Assembly (NCBI GenBank): GCA_020161665.1
Contig: JAIUPA010000016.1
Coordinates: 62,001 to 126,000, forward strand
Length of the DNA: 64,000 nt
Source of the DNA: Pseudomonadota bacterium
Lineage (GTDB): Bacteria; Pseudomonadota; Alphaproteobacteria; Rhizobiales; Rhizobiaceae
Direction: 5' to 3'
The notes under the pieces were generated by a model that was not told the origin of the DNA, made no database searches, and saw nothing but the letters and a program-made list of their open reading frames with translations. The position numbers and the translations under genes are program-made. Numbering within the stretch: the stretch's first letter is position 1; the number at the start of each line of letters is the position of its first letter. Below, one piece after another: positions 35,330-43,983 of this stretch.

Positions 35330-36862
35330 ATGGTTGCGCGCGTCTCGACAGTGGCATTTCAGGGTATTGAAGACGTTCCGGTCGAAGTGCAGGTTATGGT
35401 CGCACCGGGACGTGTCGGCATGCAGATTGTCGGCCTGCCCGACAAGGCCGTGGCCGAAAGCCGCGAGCGGGTTCAGGCGGCCCTTCACGCTTCGGGTCTG
35501 GCCCTGCCGCCCAAGCGGATTACCGTCAATCTCGCCCCTGCGGATCTTCCCAAGGAAGGCTCGCATTTTGATCTGCCCATCGCGCTGGGCCTGATGGCGG
35601 CACTCGGCGCTGTCCCGGCGGATGCGCTGGATGGTTTTGTCGTCGTCGGCGAACTCAATCTCGATGGAACCATCGGGGCCATTGCCGGTGCGCTTCCCGC
35701 TGCTATGGGGGCAAATGCGCTGGGCAAGGGGCTAATCTGCCCGGCGTCCTCCGGACCGGAGGCGGCCTGGGCCGGAGAAGGCGTTGATATTCTCGCCCCC
35801 CGCAGCCTGATTGCGCTCGCCAACCATTTCAAGGGAACGCAGCGTCTTTCGCGGCCCTCTCCCGCCATTCGCGGGCCGGGGGCGAACCTGCCGGATCTCG
35901 CCGACATCAAGGGGCAGGAAAGTGCGCGCCGCGCCCTCGAAGTGGCAGCAGCGGGCGGGCACAATCTCCTGATGGTTGGCCCGCCGGGTGCGGGAAAGTC
36001 CATGCTGGCCGCGCGCCTTCCCTCCATCCTGCCGCCGCTGTCGCCGATGGAACTGCTGGAAGTCTCGATGATCCATTCGCTGGCGGGTGAACTGGCCGAT
36101 GGCCGCCTGTCAGACCGCAGGCCGTTTCGCTCGCCCCATCATTCGGCCACCATGGCGGCACTCACTGGCGGCGGCGCGCGAGCGAAGCCCGGTGAGGCGT
36201 CGCTTGCCCATCACGGTGTTCTGTTCCTTGATGAGTTGCCGGAATTTTCCCCGCAGGCGCTCGATGCCCTGCGCCAGCCGCTGGAAACCGGGGAATGCGT
36301 GGTGGCCCGCGCCAATCACCGCATCTCCTATCCGGCGGCCATGCAGCTTGTGGCGGCCATGAACCCCTGCCGCTGCGGCATGGCGGGCGAGCCGGGCCAT
36401 GTCTGCCCGCGCGGGCCGCGCTGCATGGCGGACTATCAGGCCCGCGTTTCCGGGCCGTTTATGGATCGCATGGATATACGCATTGATGTTCCGGCCGTGA
36501 CCGCACTCGATCTCATCAAGCCTGCCGCCTCTGAGGAAAGCGCAAGTGTTGCCCGTCGCGTCGCCGCTGCGCGCGAGCGCCAGCGCGAACGCTATCAGGC
36601 TGTTGCAGGAACGAGCGGCACCACCAATGCCCGGTGCTCGGCAGCCCTCATCGAAAAGCTGGTCGATGCCGATCCGGCCGGGCTGCAATTATTGAGTGAT
36701 GCGGCGGAGAAGCTGAAGTTTTCGGCGCGTGGCTACCATCGCATCCTGAAGGTGGCGCGCACCTTGGCCGACCTTGAAGGCGCAACCCGCGTCGGACGCA
36801 TTCACCTCGCTGAAGCGATTTCCTATCGTATTGCCGGGGAGCGGTTGTCCGCCGCCGCGTGA
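35330..36862 (+). CDS. comM: YifB/ComM-family Mg-chelatase-like AAA ATPase
   Basis: A 510-residue protein with an N-terminal Lon-protease-like S5 fold domain (about 1-170, GRVGMQIVGLPDKAVAESRE), an AAA+ domain with Walker A GPPGAGKSML, the HSATMAALTGGG loop, a Cys-rich insertion (NPCRCGMAGEPGHVCPRGPR), and a C-terminal Mg-chelatase domain. ComM promotes branch migration in natural transformation. The same family occurs in species with no known competence. Its TGA abuts the stop codon of the convergent kinase gene. Confidence 0.9.
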   Translation: MVARVSTVAFQGIEDVPVEVQVMVAPGRVGMQIVGLPDKAVAESRERVQAALHASGLALPPKRITVNLAPADLPKEGSHFDLPIALGLMAALGAVPADALDGFVVVGELNLDGTIGAIAGALPAAMGANALGKGLICPASSGPEAAWAGEGVDILAPRSLIALANHFKGTQRLSRPSPAIRGPGANLPDLADIKGQESARRALEVAAAGGHNLLMVGPPGAGKSMLAARLPSILPPLSPMELLEVSMIHSLAGELADGRLSDRRPFRSPHHSATMAALTGGGARAKPGEASLAHHGVLFLDELPEFSPQALDALRQPLETGECVVARANHRISYPAAMQLVAAMNPCRCGMAGEPGHVCPRGPRCMADYQARVSGPFMDRMDIRIDVPAVTALDLIKPAASEESASVARRVAAARERQRERYQAVAGTSGTTNARCSAALIEKLVDADPAGLQLLSDAAEKLKFSARGYHRILKVARTLADLEGATRVGRIHLAEAISYRIAGERLSAAA

Positions 36863-37927
36863 TCAGACCGAGGCCGGTGCGTCTTTCAAGGCCTCAAGCG
36901 GAACGAGAAGCGTGACGAACGCGCCCTCTTCCGGGAAGCTGATGATGGCTTCTCCGCTCAGCATCGACAGAACGCGCGGAATGAGCGTCGAGCCAAAACC
37001 CTTCCGATCCGGGTTAGATGATGCCGGTGGCGGGCCGCCGCGCTCGCGCCATGTGATTTCCAGCAGGGCGTCGCCATTTTCGGAGGGCTGCTCAAGTGGC
37101 CGCCAGGCGAGGGACACATGTCCTGTCGTGACCGAAAGCGCGCCATATTTGGCGGCATTCGTGCCCAGTTCGTGCAGGATAAGGCTCATCACGACGCCGC
37201 TTTGCCCGTTGGTATAAAGCATAGGGCCGGTCAGCCGGATACGGCCTGAATCCCCCAGTCCGAAAGGCTGCAGCGCCTGCTCGAACACGGCTGAAAGCGT
37301 CGTCCGGTGGCCTGCTTCACCCCTGCCGCGCAGCAAAAGGCTGGAGCGCGCCATGGCATTCAGGCGTTCTTTCAGCTTGGCAGCCAGATCGGATGCGGTC
37401 GTGGCATGGCGCTGCGACAGCGTGATGATCGCATTCATGGTCGCAAAGACGTTCTTGAGACGGTGGTCCAGCTCATTGGCCATCACCTCCTGCGCATCCG
37501 CCATGCGCTCAACATCACGACGGGCCTGAAGCTCGGCGCGATAGGCGCTCATCATCAGGCTCAACAGGAAGAGATCCGTCGACACGACGAAGACATAGAG
37601 CAACATCGCGACAAAGGTGCCTTTGTCGAGCTGGAAGGTGCCGTAAGGCGGAATGAAAAAGTACCAGGATGCCAGTCCGCCTAAAACCGCGACCAGAATG
37701 CCATGGCGTACGCCGAACAGGAAACCGGCAATGACGACCGAGGGAAAGAAGGTCAGAAAGGGAAAGCCCGGAGGCAGAACCGGCTCCAGCCACTCGCGAA
37801 GCAGATAGGCGACGAGGAAAATGGACAGCGATAGCGCGTAGTCGAAAACACTCTCACGCCGCCCCACTTCACCGCGCGCGGCGCGAAAGGAAGGCAATTT
37901 CCGGAAGGCACCGATTCTTTTGGGCAT
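36863..37927 (-). CDS. DUF4118-HWE family sensor histidine kinase
   Basis: A 354-residue membrane kinase. The N-terminal DUF4118/KdpD-like module has about four membrane helices (about 30-48, 57-75, 78-95, 105-127). A short coiled linker leads to an HWE kinase core: phospho-accepting His155 in NELDHRLKNVF, N-box LHELGTNAAKYGAL, and the family WxE signature in ITWRERGGPP. HWE kinases often feed the PhyR/NepR/EcfG general stress response in alphaproteobacteria. No partner regulator is nearby, so it is an orphan. Confidence 0.88.
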   Translation of the reverse strand: MPKRIGAFRKLPSFRAARGEVGRRESVFDYALSLSIFLVAYLLREWLEPVLPPGFPFLTFFPSVVIAGFLFGVRHGILVAVLGGLASWYFFIPPYGTFQLDKGTFVAMLLYVFVVSTDLFLLSLMMSAYRAELQARRDVERMADAQEVMANELDHRLKNVFATMNAIITLSQRHATTASDLAAKLKERLNAMARSSLLLRGRGEAGHRTTLSAVFEQALQPFGLGDSGRIRLTGPMLYTNGQSGVVMSLILHELGTNAAKYGALSVTTGHVSLAWRPLEQPSENGDALLEITWRERGGPPPASSNPDRKGFGSTLIPRVLSMLSGEAIISFPEEGAFVTLLVPLEALKDAPASV

Positions 37928-38035
37928 TGAATGTCCGAAGCTGGCAGGACTGCACTGGCGCCGAAGCTACTTCAGTCTACCGCAAAGCACAATTGCAAGT
38001 TTTTCGCGTGGTTTGCCTGAAAATTAAGAGTAAAA

Positions 38036-38066
38036 CGTCCCCGGAAGAAGGGTGCTTCCGGGGACG
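38036..38066 (-). terminator. terminator after cysK
   Basis: A perfect 12-bp stem (CGTCCCCGGAAG / CTTCCGGGGACG) with a 7-base loop, followed on - by TTTTAC, seven bases after the cysK stop. Confidence 0.8.
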
Positions 38067-38072
38067 AAAAGA

Positions 38073-39041
38073 TCAGCCGCCGAGGCCGTCAAACAGCGCC
38101 GTCGAGAGATAGCGTTCGGCAAACGAGGGGATGATGACAACGATGGTCTTGCCCGCATTTTCCTCAAGCTGGCCGAGGCGGATGGCCGCCGTCAGCGCGG
38201 CACCGGAGGAGATGCCGACCGGAATGCCTTCCAGACGGGCAATGGCACGCGCATTTTCAAAGGCGTCTTCATTCGAAACCTTGGCGATCTCATCGTAAAC
38301 GCCGGTGTCGAGAACATCCGGCACGAAGCCAGCGCCAATCCCTTGAATCTTGTGCGGCGAAGGTGCGCCACCCGAAAGTACCGGGCTGGCTTCCGGCTCG
38401 ACGGCCACAACCTTCACGGAAGGCTTCTTGGCCTTGAGCACCTGACCCGTGCCGGTGATCGTGCCGCCCGTGCCAACGCCCGCAACGAGAATATCAACGG
38501 CGCCATCCGTGTCGTTCCAGATTTCCAGAGCCGTCGTCTTGCGGTGAATGTCCGGGTTGGCAAGGTTCTTGAACTGCTGCGGAATGATGGCATCCGGCAG
38601 TTCAGCGGCCAGTTCCTCGGCCTTGGCAATCGCGCCCTTCATGCCCTTCGCGCCTTCGGTCAGCACGAGTTCGGCGCCGAGCAGCGCCACCATCTTGCGG
38701 CGCTCGATGGACATGGTTTCCGGCATGGTGAGGATCAGGCGATAGCCCTTGGCGGCAGCGGCAAAGGCCAACGCAATGCCTGTATTGCCGGAGGTCGGCT
38801 CAACGAGAACGCTCTTGCCGGGCGTGATGCGGCCTTCGGCTTCCAGAGCTTCGATCATGGCGACGCCGATACGGTCTTTCACCGAAGCAATCGGGTTGAA
38901 GAATTCAAGCTTGGCCAGAATGGTGGCCTTCACGCCCTTTTCGCGGGCCAGCTTGTCGAGACGCACCAGCGGCGTATTGCCAATGGTTTCCGTGATGGAG
39001 GCGTAGACGCGACCGCGACCGGGCTTCTGTTCTGTGGACAT
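38073..39041 (-). CDS. cysK: cysteine synthase A (O-acetylserine sulfhydrylase)
   Basis: CysK makes cysteine from O-acetylserine and sulfide with PLP. The 322-residue product has PLP lysine Lys55 in ASVKDRIG, the substrate loop [11 protein letters not shown], the phosphate-binding [12 protein letters not shown] loop, and [12 protein letters not shown] near the C-terminus. It stands alone between its terminator and an upstream inverted repeat that overlaps its predicted start site. GGAGAATACC precedes the ATG. Confidence 0.95.
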   Translation of the reverse strand: MSTEQKPGRGRVYASITETIGNTPLVRLDKLAREKGVKATILAKLEFFNPIASVKDRIGVAMIEALEAEGRITPGKSVLVEPTSGNTGIALAFAAAAKGYRLILTMPETMSIERRKMVALLGAELVLTEGAKGMKGAIAKAEELAAELPDAIIPQQFKNLANPDIHRKTTALEIWNDTDGAVDILVAGVGTGGTITGTGQVLKAKKPSVKVVAVEPEASPVLSGGAPSPHKIQGIGAGFVPDVLDTGVYDEIAKVSNEDAFENARAIARLEGIPVGISSGAALTAAIRLGQLEENAGKTIVVIIPSFAERYLSTALFDGLGG

Positions 39042-39118
39042 GGTATTCTCCCTTGAGGTTGAGGAGAGAATAGGATGCCCCGGCTCGCTCCGCGAGTTAT
39101 CGCCACCTTCGCGGCAGA

Positions 39119-39136
39119 GGAATAGAAAAATATTCC
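39119..39136 (-). promoter_or_regulatory. inverted repeat over the predicted cysK start site
   Basis: GGAATA-N6-TATTCC is an exact inverted repeat. On - a TATAGT -10-like hexamer (39142 to 39137) sits directly before it, so transcription should start inside the repeat, about 90 bases before the cysK ATG. This is a classic repressor position. An Rrf2/CymR-like regulator of sulfur genes is a guess; no such gene is in the window. Confidence 0.45.
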
Positions 39137-39168
39137 ACTATAAAAACGCGCTTATCAGGAATGAATTT

Positions 39169-39786
39169 TCAATTCGTGCGCAGGGCGATGTAGGCGGCGG
39201 TCATGCCCAGAATGCTGGCGGCAGAACGGTTCAGCGCCTTCAGGGCGCGCGGCGTCTTGAGAAGCGCCCGGGCGCGTGCTGCAGCCAGAATATAAGGAAT
39301 GAGGACGGCCAGCAGTACGGTGAAGGTCAGGCCCACCAGAATGAGGTAATCACTGAGGCCGATGGCTTCGATTGGTAGAAGGCTCGGAGCAAGCGCCACA
39401 TAAAACAGCATGGTTTTCGGATTACCGAGCGTCACGAACAGGCCGGAGAGGAAGGCGCTGGTCAGGCCGGTTGCCTTGCGCGCCTCGATGTTTTGCGAAA
39501 TCAGCCCGGCGGTCCACAGCTTCCAGGCGATGTAGCTGAGGTAGAGCGCGCCGCCGATCTTGATGGCGAGGAAGATGCCGGTAAAGGCTTCAGCGAGAAG
39601 CGCCAGCCCCAGAATGACCGCCGTCAGATAGACGAGATCGCCGAGAATGAGGCCAAATCCCATGAACAGCGTTTCGCGAAAGCCGGAACCGAGCGCCCGC
39701 GCCACGATGGCCGTCATGCCGGGGCCGGGAATGGCCGCTGCGATGAAAAGCGCGCTGCTATAGGTCAAAATGGATGCGAGCGTCAT
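39169..39786 (-). CDS. LysE/RhtB-family amino-acid exporter
   Basis: A 205-residue inner-membrane protein with about six helices. It shows the family's N-terminal AAIPGPGMTAIVARALGSG motif and GNPKTMLFYVALAPSLL in the middle. It probably exports an amino acid or derivative; the substrate is unknown. It lies between cysK and dut, upstream of cysK on the same strand with a 127-bp gap carrying the cysK promoter. Confidence 0.88.
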   Translation of the reverse strand: MTLASILTYSSALFIAAAIPGPGMTAIVARALGSGFRETLFMGFGLILGDLVYLTAVILGLALLAEAFTGIFLAIKIGGALYLSYIAWKLWTAGLISQNIEARKATGLTSAFLSGLFVTLGNPKTMLFYVALAPSLLPIEAIGLSDYLILVGLTFTVLLAVLIPYILAAARARALLKTPRALKALNRSAASILGMTAAYIALRTN

Positions 39787-39841
39787 GGAATGTCCTCCGG
39801 GACGCTCTGTTTAGTCCCGGTATGCGGCTTTGAAAAGGGGC

Positions 39842-40324
39842 TCAGACGCCGGTCGAACCGAAGCCGCCCGCGCCGCGCTTTGTCTCGGAAACTTCGGAGA
39901 TTTCCGCCACCGAAACCTGTGTCACCGGGGCAATCACCATCTGCGCGATGCGCATGCCGCGTTTAATCAGGAAGGTGTCGTCGCCCAGATTGATGAGCAG
40001 CACCTTCACCTCACCGCGATAATCGCTGTCAATGGTGCCGGGCGTATTGAGGCAGGTGATACCGTTCTTGAAGGCAAGGCCGGAGCGCGGGCGGATCTGC
40101 GCTTCAAAGCCCGCCGGAATTTCCATGATGAAGCCAGTCGGCACCAGAGCGCGTTTGCCCGGCGCAAGCGTCATCGGCTCATCAGCGCTCACGGCGGCGC
40201 GCAGGTCCATGCCCGCCGCGCTCGCTGTCTCGTAGGATGGCAGGTCGAGATCGGTGCCATGCGGCAGGCGAACAAGGTTGAGGGTCGGGCGAGGGGAGGC
40301 GATTTGATCGGTCATGGCCGACAC
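39842..40324 (-). CDS. dut: dUTP diphosphatase
   Basis: Dut hydrolyses dUTP to dUMP. The 160-residue trimeric enzyme shows all five motifs: [33 protein letters not shown] (catalytic Asp), RIAQMVIAP and the C-terminal [10 protein letters not shown]. An in-frame ATG three codons in (40315) may be the real start. It is divergent from prfC. In many relatives dut sits next to coaBC, but here coaBC is about 3.7 kb away. Confidence 0.95.
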   Translation of the reverse strand: MSAMTDQIASPRPTLNLVRLPHGTDLDLPSYETASAAGMDLRAAVSADEPMTLAPGKRALVPTGFIMEIPAGFEAQIRPRSGLAFKNGITCLNTPGTIDSDYRGEVKVLLINLGDDTFLIKRGMRIAQMVIAPVTQVSVAEISEVSETKRGAGGFGSTGV

Positions 40325-40405
40325 TTTGTCTTTTGCGCGGCAAGGTCAATTGCATCGGGGGGCGAGACCCGCTAGTAACGCGGCAATTCCACAGGATTTA
40401 AGTGA

Positions 40406-41986
40406 ATGGCCGAAACGCTGACCGAGGCGGTCTCCCGCCGCCGCACCTTCGCGATCATTGCCCACCCGGACGCCGGTAAGACGACACTCACCGAAAAGCT
40501 GCTGCTGTTCGGCGGTGCCATCCAGTTGGCTGGCGAAGTCAAGGCGAAGAAAGACCGTATGCAGACGCGCTCGGACTGGATGAAGATCGAGCGCGAACGC
40601 GGCATCTCGGTCGTCACCTCCGTGATGACCTTCGAGTATGACGGCAATGTCTTCAACATTCTCGACACGCCCGGCCACGAAGACTTCGCCGACGACACCT
40701 ATCGCACTCTGACCGCCGTCGATGCCGCCATCATGGTCATCGATGCCGCCAAGGGTATCGAGCCGCGCACGCTGAAGCTCTTCGAAGTTTGCCGCATGCG
40801 CGACATTCCGATCATCACCTTCATCAACAAGATGGACCGTGAAAGCCGCGACCCGTTCGAAATCCTTGATGAAGTCGAAGAAAAGCTGGCGCTGGATACC
40901 GCGCCGGTCACGTGGCCGGTCGGTCGGTCGAAGACCTTTTGCGGCTCCTATCATCTGGCGAATGGCACCTATCGCGGTATCGATACGCAGGTCGAGCCGG
41001 ACAAGGTTGACGGGCCTGAGGAGGTCGCCACCCATCTGCCGGAAAACGAGCGCGACACCTTTATCGACGAGCTGTCGCTGGCCATCGAAGCCTGCCGCCC
41101 GTTCGACCGCCAGTCCTTCCTGGAAGGGCATATGACGCCGGTCTTCTTCGGCTCGGCGTTGCGCAATTTCGGTGTTCGTGACCTGATCAACGCGCTGGGA
41201 GCCTTCGCGCCGCCGCCGCGCGATCAGGTGGCCGATACCCGCACGGTGCATGCTGCGGAAGATTCCATGACGGCCTTTGTCTTCAAGATTCAGGCCAACA
41301 TGGACCCGAACCACCGCGACCGCATCGCCTTTGCCCGCATCTGCTCGGGCAAGCTGACGCGTGGCATGAAGGCTCGTCTGGCCCGTACCGGCAAGCTGCT
41401 GGGCCTCACGGCGCCTCAGTTCTTCTTTGCCTCGCAGCGTCAGTTGGCCGATACGGCCTATGCGGGCGATGTGGTGGGCATTCCGAACCACGGGACCCTG
41501 CGCATTGGCGATACGCTGACCGAGGGTGAGGCGCTCGTCTTCCAGGGCGTGCCGAACTTCGCGCCGGAAATCCTGCGTCGTGTGCGTCTTGAAGACGCCA
41601 TGAAGGCCAAGAAGCTGAAGGAAGCCCTGCAGCAGATGGCCGAGGAAGGCGTCGTGCAGCTCTTTTCACCGGAAGATGGCTCACCGGCCATCGTCGGCGT
41701 CGTCGGTGCGCTGCAGCTCGACGTTCTGAAGGAGCGCCTGATGGCCGAATACGGCCTGCCGGTGTCGTTTGAAATGTCGCGCTTCTCCGTCTGCCGCTGG
41801 ATTTCGGCTGATGAGGTGGCGGAACTCGACAAGTTCATGAATGCGCATCGTGGCGATATTGCCCGCGACCTGGATGGTGATCCGGTCTATCTGGCGCAGG
41901 ACAGCTTCTCGCTGCGCTATGAATCCGAACGCTATCCGGCCATCAAGATGGTGGCGATCAAGGAATACCACGCCGTCAAGGCGTGA
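40406..41986 (+). CDS. prfC: peptide chain release factor 3
   Basis: RF3 is the GTPase that recycles RF1/RF2 from the ribosome. The 526-residue product has the G motifs IAHPDAGKTTLTEKLL, DTPGHEDFADDTYR and INKMDRESRDP, the SDWMKIERERGISV effector region, and the RF3 C-terminal domain. A 12-bp hairpin follows the stop. prfC is not universal in Rhizobiales, so its presence is of some taxonomic use. Confidence 0.96.
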   Translation: MAETLTEAVSRRRTFAIIAHPDAGKTTLTEKLLLFGGAIQLAGEVKAKKDRMQTRSDWMKIERERGISVVTSVMTFEYDGNVFNILDTPGHEDFADDTYRTLTAVDAAIMVIDAAKGIEPRTLKLFEVCRMRDIPIITFINKMDRESRDPFEILDEVEEKLALDTAPVTWPVGRSKTFCGSYHLANGTYRGIDTQVEPDKVDGPEEVATHLPENERDTFIDELSLAIEACRPFDRQSFLEGHMTPVFFGSALRNFGVRDLINALGAFAPPPRDQVADTRTVHAAEDSMTAFVFKIQANMDPNHRDRIAFARICSGKLTRGMKARLARTGKLLGLTAPQFFFASQRQLADTAYAGDVVGIPNHGTLRIGDTLTEGEALVFQGVPNFAPEILRRVRLEDAMKAKKLKEALQQMAEEGVVQLFSPEDGSPAIVGVVGALQLDVLKERLMAEYGLPVSFEMSRFSVCRWISADEVAELDKFMNAHRGDIARDLDGDPVYLAQDSFSLRYESERYPAIKMVAIKEYHAVKA

Positions 41987-41999
41987 AGGGAAGACCTTG

Positions 42000-42027
42000 C
42001 ATGATGGCCGCGTCTGCGGCCATCATG
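42000..42027 (+). terminator. hairpin after prfC
   Basis: A perfect 12-bp stem (CATGATGGCCGC / GCGGCCATCATG) with loop GTCT, 14 bases after the prfC stop. No T-run follows, so it may be an mRNA-stabilising hairpin rather than an intrinsic terminator. Confidence 0.4.
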
Positions 42028-42188
42028 GCGCTTTCGTGATCGGCAAAAACTTTGCGCGAATGGCGGATTTGCATTTCCGGCATGGCTAAAAGCATTGGAA
42101 ATGCGGGATAACATTCTCCTTGTTCAGTTTTCGTTAACCAAGTCGGGCGGAGACTGATCCTTACCGTCAATTGCCCGGAGCGTCAGTA

Positions 42189-43007
42189 ATGTGCCGTTGG
42201 GCCGCTTATCGCGGAACGCCGATCTACATCGAGGAACTGGTGTCCTCGCCCGCCCACTCCCTCATTGCCCAGTCCCACTGTGCAACACAGGCCCGCACCG
42301 CCACCAATGGTGATGGTTTTGGACTGGCCTGGTATGGCGACCGCCCGGAGCCGGGCCGTTTTCGTGATGTGCTGCCCGCCTGGTCTGACTGCAATCTGAA
42401 AAGCCTCTCCCGGCAAATCCGCTCGCCGCTCTTTCTGGCCCATGTGCGCGCTGCAACCCATGGCTCCACCCGCCGCGATAACTGTCACCCCTTCGTGGTG
42501 GGCGAATGGTCCTTCATGCATAATGGCCAGATCGATGGCTTCGAGCTTTTGCGCCGCCGCATGGAAGCGGAGCTTTCGGATGATCTCTTCCGCCTGCGCA
42601 CCGGCTCGACGGATTCGGAACTCTTCTTCCTGCTCGCCTTGCAGTTCGGCATGCGCGACAAGCCGCTGGAAGCCATGGCGAAAGCCGCCGGTTTCGTGGA
42701 AAACCTGTCGGACATGGAACTGGGCACCTCCTGCCTGCGCCTGACGGCGGCCTTTTCCGATGGTCAAAACCTTTATGCCGTGCGCTATGCAACGGATGGC
42801 AATGCGCCAACGCTTTACGCGGCCCCGGTCTCGAATGGTGAGGGTTACTGTCTTGTGTCGGAACCGCTCAACGACGAGGAAGACACCTGGGTAGCCATCC
42901 CCGATGGCAGCGCCGTCATGTTGACCGAGCGCGGTATGGATGCCGCCCTTTTTGAACCGGCCACCGGCTGGGCCGCGCGCAACAGTCGCTTGAAAAAGGC
43001 CGGTTGA
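42189..43007 (+). CDS. class II glutamine amidotransferase family protein
   Basis: A 272-residue Ntn-hydrolase of the YafJ/EgtC-like group. The ATG at 42189 (CCGGAG upstream) is chosen because it places the nucleophile as Cys2 (MCRWAAYRG). Other core motifs are ATNGDGFGLAWYGD, HVRAATHGSTRRDNCHPF and WSFMHNGQIDGFELLRR. It may hydrolyse a gamma-glutamyl bond, and no egt genes are nearby. A secreted esterase follows 34 bases later. Confidence 0.87.
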   Translation: MCRWAAYRGTPIYIEELVSSPAHSLIAQSHCATQARTATNGDGFGLAWYGDRPEPGRFRDVLPAWSDCNLKSLSRQIRSPLFLAHVRAATHGSTRRDNCHPFVVGEWSFMHNGQIDGFELLRRRMEAELSDDLFRLRTGSTDSELFFLLALQFGMRDKPLEAMAKAAGFVENLSDMELGTSCLRLTAAFSDGQNLYAVRYATDGNAPTLYAAPVSNGEGYCLVSEPLNDEEDTWVAIPDGSAVMLTERGMDAALFEPATGWAARNSRLKKAG

Positions 43008-43041
43008 ACCGGCACGTCTTGATAGCGGAAAGGAAGAGGCC

Positions 43042-43968
43042 ATGCGGCTTATCACGTCATCCGTTTGTGCGGCCTTGTTCTTGACTGTCCTTGCCAGCAC
43101 GGCGGGGGCGGAAAGGCCGCGTCTGCTGGAGCGCTGGCGCGAGGCACGCGCTGAACGTTTGGCGGGGACGGAAGCACCCGGCGCGGTGGATTTGACGGTG
43201 GGTGGGCTGGATCGTCGCTATTTCCTGCTGGATGGCCGCAAAGGCAATCAGCCTGCGCCCCTCGTCATCGCACTGCATGGCGGTGGCGGAAACGGCAAGA
43301 CGATGATTGACCGCTGGCAGACGTTGGCGCGCCAGCAAGGCATCGTGATCGCGGCACCGAACGGTATTGGCCGCAGCGAACGCAGGGGCACGTGGAACGC
43401 CTCCGGCTGTTGTGGCGAGGCCATGACGCGCGGCGTCGATGACGTCGCTTTCGTGCAGGCCGTGATCGATGATGTCTCCCGCAAGATCGCCATTGATCCG
43501 AAGCGGATCTATGTCACCGGCTTTTCCAACGGCGGGATGCTCACCCACCGGGTGGCGATTGCGCTCGGTCGCAGGATTGCTGCCGCAGGCGTGGTGTCGG
43601 GGGCGATGTTTGGCAACGAGGCACGCCCGCGCGGCCCTGTCCCCATGCTGATCATCCATGGCGAGAGCGACAACGTTGTCGGCTTTGAGGGCGGTATGAG
43701 CGAGACGCGGTTCGTCGCCCGCGCGCAGGACAAGCCGTTCTTGCCCACCCGCGCATCGGTCGATTTCTGGAAACGCGCCAACGGCTGCCTTGGGGCTTCC
43801 GTGACCGTTCGCCGGGGCGATGTCAGCGTGGAAAGCAACACATCGTGTCGCGGCAAGGCCGATGTCGTCTTTTACGATCTGGCCAAGGGCGGGCATGAAT
43901 GGCCCTCAGGGGCCACGGTCGATGCAACCCGCTTGCTGTGGGATTTCTTCAAAACCAAAGCGCGCTGA
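43042..43968 (+). CDS. secreted PHB depolymerase/feruloyl esterase-like (LpqC family) hydrolase
   Basis: A 308-residue precursor with a signal peptide (about 1-23, AGA-ER) and an alpha/beta-hydrolase domain of the esterase-PHB depolymerase family: oxyanion loop ALHGGGGNGK, nucleophile Ser162 in GFSNGG, Asp in IHGESDNVV and His in GGHEWP. A Cys pair (SGCCGEA) and two more Cys suggest periplasmic or external disulfides. The substrate is unknown. Confidence 0.85.
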   Translation: MRLITSSVCAALFLTVLASTAGAERPRLLERWREARAERLAGTEAPGAVDLTVGGLDRRYFLLDGRKGNQPAPLVIALHGGGGNGKTMIDRWQTLARQQGIVIAAPNGIGRSERRGTWNASGCCGEAMTRGVDDVAFVQAVIDDVSRKIAIDPKRIYVTGFSNGGMLTHRVAIALGRRIAAAGVVSGAMFGNEARPRGPVPMLIIHGESDNVVGFEGGMSETRFVARAQDKPFLPTRASVDFWKRANGCLGASVTVRRGDVSVESNTSCRGKADVVFYDLAKGGHEWPSGATVDATRLLWDFFKTKAR

Positions 43969-43983
43969 AACCTTTCGGCCTAT

